This document shows, piece by piece, positions 60,508 to 64,000 of a stretch of DNA of 64,000 nucleotides (position 1 is its first letter; every line of letters starts with the position of its first letter). Both the position numbers and the translations under genes were made by a program. The notes under the pieces were generated by a model, which saw only the letters and a list, made by a program, of their open reading frames with translations, was not told where the DNA came from and searched no databases. Source of the stretch: an uncultured Bacteriovoracaceae bacterium (lineage in GTDB: Bacteria; Bdellovibrionota; Bacteriovoracia; Bacteriovoracales; Bacteriovoracaceae); the NCBI GenBank assembly GCA_950054155.1, contig CATLOT010000018.1:1-64000 (forward strand). Reading direction: 5' to 3'.

Positions 60508-60582
60508 GATCTCTCAACTCCTGTTCTTGAGGTTTAAACTTATGACTTATCTAATCATTTTAAGGGATGTTGTAACTAAGTG

Positions 60583-60619
60583 GGGGAATTTATTAGAGCG
60601 GAAAAGTATTCCCCTTTTT
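60583..60619 (+). terminator. Terminator-like hairpin upstream of the deacetylase gene
   Basis: GGGGAAT (60583-60589) pairs with ATTCCCC (60608-60614), with an 18-base loop, followed by five T bases. No plus-strand gene lies just upstream, so it may stop antisense transcripts from the Agl genes. Confidence 0.35.
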
Positions 60620-60639
60620 ACAGGGTTTTAAATTAGTTA

Positions 60640-60668
60640 ATGACAATGCGCTTCCAGAAATTCTAAAT
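60640..60668 (+). promoter_or_regulatory. Weak promoter candidate of the deacetylase operon
   Basis: ATGACA (60640-60645), a 17-base spacer and CTAAAT (60663-60668). Both boxes are poor matches, but the spacing and place (about 25 bases of leader) fit. Confidence 0.25.
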
Positions 60669-60701
60669 CTAGAGAAAACCAATTTAACCAAAAGGCCCAA
60701 A

Positions 60702-61484
60702 ATGAAAAAAACCTTCTTATTTCTTGTTCTTCTTCTCTCTGCTTCTGCTTGGTCTATTCAAAAAGACTTCTCAAGAAGCATGACCTTTCCCTTTTCTAGC
60801 GGGTATAAGATTGATGGTGTTGCTAGGAATGTAATTTATTTAACGATTGATGATGGGCCAACTCCTGCAGGTACACCAGCAATGCTTGATGTTCTCTTAA
60901 AGCATGGAGTAAAAGGAACATTCTTTGTTCACGGTGATCAGGCAGTAAGGAGACCTTACCTTCTTGAAAGAATGTATCTTGAAGGTCATCTCGTTGCGAA
61001 TCATAGCTATTCTCATCAGACGGACTTTCCCTCTAAGAGCTCTTTTGAAAGTTCTCTCATGAGAACTCATGACATTATTGCTCCTTATATTGCTCCAGAA
61101 AATATCATGCTCTATAGAGCACCAGGTGGAGTATGGAATACTTGGAGAAGCTCAATAGGAAACAATCATCGTGTACTTAGTGAATATGTTGGCCCACTTT
61201 TTTGGAATGTGGGAGGTGGAAAACCTGGAAGCCAAGACGATGCGGACTGGAAGTGTTGGAGACGTGGAAATGGCGTGACAGTAAGCAGTTGCGCAAACTC
61301 TTATTACAGACAAATCCTATCAAACTACTCAAGAAACCAGGCGTCACTTGTTCTTCTTCATGATGTAAAAAGTCTTTCTGCACGTCTTGTAGATGAACTT
61401 CTTACTAAACTAAAGAGAGATAGAGTTGACTGGGAATTCCGTTTGGCTGACGATATGCCTATCGTTAGACAAATGGCTAGGTAA
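60702..61484 (+). CDS. Secreted polysaccharide deacetylase (NodB-type)
   Basis: 260 residues with a signal peptide (ends SAWSIQ). The carbohydrate esterase 4 motif set is present: TIDDGP with D50 and D51, and metal ligands H101 and H105 in HSYSH. Later LYRAPGG and LLHDV motifs complete the family. Such enzymes remove N-acetyl groups from peptidoglycan or chitin-like polymers. In predatory relatives deacetylases modify the prey wall, but this target is not shown here. AAGG lies upstream; it overlaps the next gene as TAATG. Confidence 0.88.
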   Translation: MKKTFLFLVLLLSASAWSIQKDFSRSMTFPFSSGYKIDGVARNVIYLTIDDGPTPAGTPAMLDVLLKHGVKGTFFVHGDQAVRRPYLLERMYLEGHLVANHSYSHQTDFPSKSSFESSLMRTHDIIAPYIAPENIMLYRAPGGVWNTWRSSIGNNHRVLSEYVGPLFWNVGGGKPGSQDDADWKCWRRGNGVTVSSCANSYYRQILSNYSRNQASLVLLHDVKSLSARLVDELLTKLKRDRVDWEFRLADDMPIVRQMAR

Positions 61485-61942
61485 TGCTTAATCCGAGAAA
61501 ACTCAGTTTAAAAAATGTTGCAAGAATTCTTAACCTTTATCCACCCTATCTTGGGGCTAGGGTAAAGGTTAAGCTCATAGATGAAGAGGAAATGATCTTT
61601 AAAGCGGTCATGCCTCTTACTCCTTTAAATAGAAATTATGTAGGCACCCACTTTGGAGGAAGCCTCTACTCAATGATTGATCCCTTCTTTATGCTGATTC
61701 TCATGAATAAATTGGGAAAAGGTTATATTGTTTGGGATAAGAAGGCTGAAATTCAATTTAAAAGACCTGGTAAGGGAACTGTTGAAGCAACATTTGAAAT
61801 ACCTCAAAATAGAGTGGATGAGATTATTAAAGATGTAGAAGAGCATGGTAAGATTGAACCTGTCTTTGAAGTTGATATAATTGACAAGAATAAGAAAGTA
61901 ATTGCAACAGCAATCAAAACCCTTTGGGTTTCTAAGAAGTAA
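61484..61942 (+). CDS. DUF4442 hotdog-fold thioesterase-like protein
   Basis: 152 residues. The hotdog fold is suggested by NYVGTHFGGSLYSMIDPFFM (central helix) and beta strands after it. DUF4442 proteins are thought to act as acyl-CoA or acyl-ACP thioesterases; the catalytic residue is not obvious. It starts on the deacetylase stop (TAATG). Confidence 0.78.
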   Translation: MLNPRKLSLKNVARILNLYPPYLGARVKVKLIDEEEMIFKAVMPLTPLNRNYVGTHFGGSLYSMIDPFFMLILMNKLGKGYIVWDKKAEIQFKRPGKGTVEATFEIPQNRVDEIIKDVEEHGKIEPVFEVDIIDKNKKVIATAIKTLWVSKK

Positions 61943-61954
61943 ACGGAGCTTACT

Positions 61955-62383
61955 TTGAAATTAATAGCAATCACGATGATGATTTCTCTCCTCAGTGCAT
62001 GCGGGGGAGGCCTTAAAGATGAGAAGGGTGAGTTCAACTTTTTCACTGTGGAGGAGGCGACGATCAAGAGATACGTCAACGATAAGCCACTGCCTTCAGA
62101 CCCGGACTTTACTCAAGATAAAACGGTTCTCAATAGAGATTATCCCATAGAAATTGCTCTCTATAATGATGGCAAGTGGTCTTATGATCTCCCTAACCTT
62201 GGAAAAGGTCAGGGTACATATGAATATAAGAATGGCCGTTTTCAGCTTTTTGCTGAGAGAAGCCTCTTTGATATGTATATCGATATTGTCGCCACAGATC
62301 AGAATGCTGAAAAAGTAGTCCTCAAATTTAGTGACCGCTTTGGCCCTAGAATTCTCAAAACAGAAAAAATCAATTTCGATTAG
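61955..62383 (+). CDS. Small lipoprotein, unknown
   Basis: 142 residues with lipobox LSAC (C16). The mature part has alternating charged and aromatic strands and looks like a small beta-rich domain of no known family. The start is a TTG with GGAG seven bases upstream. Its stop shares the TTAG tetramer with the convergent gmhA gene. Confidence 0.65.
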   Translation: MKLIAITMMISLLSACGGGLKDEKGEFNFFTVEEATIKRYVNDKPLPSDPDFTQDKTVLNRDYPIEIALYNDGKWSYDLPNLGKGQGTYEYKNGRFQLFAERSLFDMYIDIVATDQNAEKVVLKFSDRFGPRILKTEKINFD

Positions 62384-62961
62384 GCGTAATTTTCAGGAAA
62401 GAGAGACCGCTCTACACCTTCAATTAAGATGTGAATGCACTTGATATGAATCTCTTGGATTCTATCTGTGATATTACTAGGAACCACAAGAGGAATATCA
62501 ACCATATCTTTAAGTTTTCCACCTGTCTTTCCAAGAAGACCGATAACTTTCATGCCTCTTTGGTGAGCAGATTCGACGGCCTTAATAACATTCTCCGAGT
62601 TTCCTGAAGTTGAGATCGCAAGGAGAGTGTCACCTTTTCGCCCCCAGCCCTCAACGAAGCGAGAAAAAACATGATCATAGCCAAAGTCATTTGCAACACA
62701 GCTCATGTGAGAAGGGTCCATGATGGAGGTTGCCCCAAGTGGGCGGCGATCCTTGCGGTAGCGACCAGTAAGTTCTTCAGCAAAGTGCATTGAATCACAA
62801 AGTGATCCACCATTACCACAGCTGATAACACGTCCGTCATTTTGATAAGTCGTTACAAGAAGATTAACGGCGCTTTCAAGGTCTTTGAGAAAGTTTTCGT
62901 CATTGAAAACTTTTTCAACGAGGGAGTGGGCTTCACTAAAAGATGATTTTATGAATTCCAT
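62380..62961 (-). CDS. gmhA: Sedoheptulose 7-phosphate isomerase
   Basis: GmhA converts sedoheptulose 7-phosphate to D-glycero-D-manno-heptose 7-phosphate, the first step to the ADP-heptose of LPS core. The SIS-domain signature SCGNGGSLCDSMHFAEEL, STSGNSENVI and the ending IHIKCIHILIEGVE are plain. About 193 residues, as expected. Its start lies just after the trxA terminator's T-run: ATG at 62961 has no near Shine-Dalgarno, while a TTG at 62967 has GGGAG from the terminator stem eight bases upstream. Confidence 0.9.
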   Translation of the reverse strand: MEFIKSSFSEAHSLVEKVFNDENFLKDLESAVNLLVTTYQNDGRVISCGNGGSLCDSMHFAEELTGRYRKDRRPLGATSIMDPSHMSCVANDFGYDHVFSRFVEGWGRKGDTLLAISTSGNSENVIKAVESAHQRGMKVIGLLGKTGGKLKDMVDIPLVVPSNITDRIQEIHIKCIHILIEGVERSLFPENYA

Positions 62962-62965
62962 AGGC

Positions 62966-62993
62966 AAAAAAAAGGCTCCCTACTTGGAGCCTT
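62966..62993 (-). terminator. Terminator of trxA overlapping the gmhA start region
   Basis: On the minus strand AAGGCTCC (62993-62986) pairs with GGAGCCTT (62979-62972), followed by eight T bases (62973-62966). The gmhA start codons follow within one to five bases. Confidence 0.85.
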
Positions 62994-63004
62994 GTCCTTT
63001 TTTA

Positions 63005-63328
63005 TTAAGAGAGCTCTTCGAATTGTTTTTTGATCTCTTCTTTGGTTTGAAGACCAACTAAAGTTTTAGCGGCTTCTCCTCCTTTGAAGAAAATCATTGT
63101 TGGGATTCCGCGAATTCCAAACTGTTGAGCAAGCTCACCGTTCTCATCAACATTACATTTTACGATAGTGGCCTTTTCGCCCATCTCTGTTGAGACTTCA
63201 TCAAGGATAGGTGCGAGTGAACGACATGGTCCACACCATTCAGCCCAGAAGTCTACAAGAACAGGACCATCTGCGTTAAGGACGAGTTCATCAAATGAAC
63301 CTTTATCAACTTTTCCAACATTACTCAT
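63005..63328 (-). CDS. trxA: Thioredoxin
   Basis: 107 residues with the active site WCGPC (C32, C35), the cis-proline motif GIRGIPTMIFF and the GLQTKEEI end. It reduces protein disulfides in the cytoplasm. AAAGG lies before the ATG. A strong terminator follows. Confidence 0.97.
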   Translation of the reverse strand: MSNVGKVDKGSFDELVLNADGPVLVDFWAEWCGPCRSLAPILDEVSTEMGEKATIVKCNVDENGELAQQFGIRGIPTMIFFKGGEAAKTLVGLQTKEEIKKQFEELS

Positions 63329-63466
63329 AATTCAACCTTTGTGTGTGTTTCCTACAAACAAGTCTCTAGACTATAATAAAGTATACAGTTTCAAAAGAGT
63401 CTGGAGGAGGACAATTCTATGATATCTAGCAAAAAATTCCTCACTATTCACGAAAAATCAATGAGA

Positions 63467-63472
63467 TAGAAT
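63467..63472 (+). promoter_or_regulatory. -10-like element before the RDD gene, predicted leaderless
   Basis: TAGAAT at 63467-63472 ends six bases before the ATG at 63479. No Shine-Dalgarno and no clear -35 box. Confidence 0.35.
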
Positions 63473-63478
63473 GGAACT

Positions 63479-63982
63479 ATGAAAAGACGGTATTTTTTAA
63501 GAAAAGCAATAAATAGGGCGAGACTTAGCAGGATGATTGCTAAGGCGATCGATCTCTTTATCGTTTTAGTTCTCAGCGTCTTTTTCTATCCCATCGGACT
63601 CATTCTCTCGGCAATTTATGTCGGAATTTCAGATAGCCTTCAAAATGGCCAATCCGTAGGAAAGAAGTTCATGGGATTTCAGGTAATTAGCCTAGAAGAT
63701 GGCAGTCCCTGCTCAATGAAGCAGTCTGTCATCCGTAATATTCCTCTTCTTGTTCCCCTCGTTCTCGGGGTCTTTCCTTTGATTGGACCAATTCTAGCTT
63801 TCGTTTCGGGAGTCTTCTTCCTTGTTCTTGAAATCTTCTTTCTCTTTAAGCTCGACTCAGGCCATCGTCTTGGAGACGTTATGGCCGATACATCGGTCAT
63901 GGGCCACGACGGCAATCAGCTGGTCACAAAGAAGAAAAAAGAGACGAGTTGGTTTCCTGAAAACGGTGCACCAACAACCTAA
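63479..63982 (+). CDS. RDD family membrane protein
   Basis: 167 residues with an RDD-type pattern: an Arg/Asp pair in an early helix (AKAIDLFIVLV), then GQSVGKKFMGFQVIS and a later pair of helices ending GHRLGDVMADT. RDD proteins are small membrane proteins of mostly unknown role, some linked to ion or solute transport. No upstream Shine-Dalgarno is seen. The window ends 18 bases after the stop. Confidence 0.85.
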   Translation: MKRRYFLRKAINRARLSRMIAKAIDLFIVLVLSVFFYPIGLILSAIYVGISDSLQNGQSVGKKFMGFQVISLEDGSPCSMKQSVIRNIPLLVPLVLGVFPLIGPILAFVSGVFFLVLEIFFLFKLDSGHRLGDVMADTSVMGHDGNQLVTKKKKETSWFPENGAPTT

Positions 63983-64000
63983 TTCCTCTCATTAACGTCA

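Overview
The window is A+T-rich bacterial chromosome with sixty protein genes packed into short operons, many joined by TAATG or ATGA overlaps. It opens with the last ~70 bases of a 5S rRNA gene. No insertion sequence, prophage, CRISPR array or tRNA gene was seen. The best guess for the source is a Bdellovibrionota bacterium of the Bacteriovorax/Halobacteriovorax type. The reasons are a myxobacterial-style Glt/Agl envelope-motor locus in an A+T-rich Gram-negative genome, an HD-GYP protein, several short secreted proteins and lipoproteins of no recognised family, and the fused membrane Fe-S oxidoreductase. This assignment is inference; no 16S sequence is present.

Layout. 1-179: 5S rRNA end and tandem terminators. 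240-1625: a surface protein of BspA-type repeats. 1766-6773: a molybdenum-hydroxylase cassette (2Fe-2S subunit, Tat-exported Mo subunit, XdhC chaperone, an unknown membrane protein, MocA-like cytidylyltransferase). 6871-8155: two unknown membrane genes on the minus strand. 8480-22515: the housekeeping core, ftsK, rpsB-tsf, pyrH-frr-uppS-cdsA-rseP-tsaB, psd-pssA-(outer-membrane protein)-truA and tig. 22627-23262: a stand-alone secretin N-domain protein. 23289-27196 (minus): a tyrosine/homogentisate catabolic operon. 27260-29404: DUF309, EI24/CysZ-like and GT9-like genes. 29445-33434 (minus): hisS-valS. 33575-34588: HD-GYP. 34585-40464 (minus): a NarI/HdrD-type Fe-S membrane oxidoreductase followed by three unknown secreted proteins, one with 20 cysteines. 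40613-42999: membrane protein, lipoprotein, Hsp33. 43096-48818: addB-addA. 48927-60507: the Glt/Agl locus. 60702-63982: deacetylase, thioesterase-like protein, lipoprotein, gmhA, trxA and an RDD protein.

How genes work together. In the Glt/Agl locus an outer-membrane barrel, TPR proteins GltC/GltD/GltE, a small CglF-like protein and the FHA-TonB-like GltG lie on the plus strand. They face a minus-strand stator of one TolQ-like (AglR) and two TolR/ExbD-like proteins, the same subunit composition as the Myxococcus AglRQS gliding motor. Three uncharacterised small genes lie between the halves and are the best candidates for new parts of a described machine. The Mo-hydroxylase cassette carries its own maturation factors. 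pyrH to tsaB, psd-pssA and truA form an envelope and translation block.

Points that stand out: (1) the rpsB leader can fold into an H-type pseudoknot with two perfect helices; (2) four genes (ftsK, psd, the HD-GYP gene, the RDD gene) have no Shine-Dalgarno and a -10-like hexamer exactly six bases before the ATG, suggesting leaderless mRNAs; (3) four convergent gene pairs end on one shared TTAG or CTAA tetramer with no terminator; (4) the Mo subunit seems to lack the usual catalytic glutamate and the Psd-like protein the usual Gly-Ser processing site; (5) both AddA and AddB carry the four-cysteine nuclease signature.
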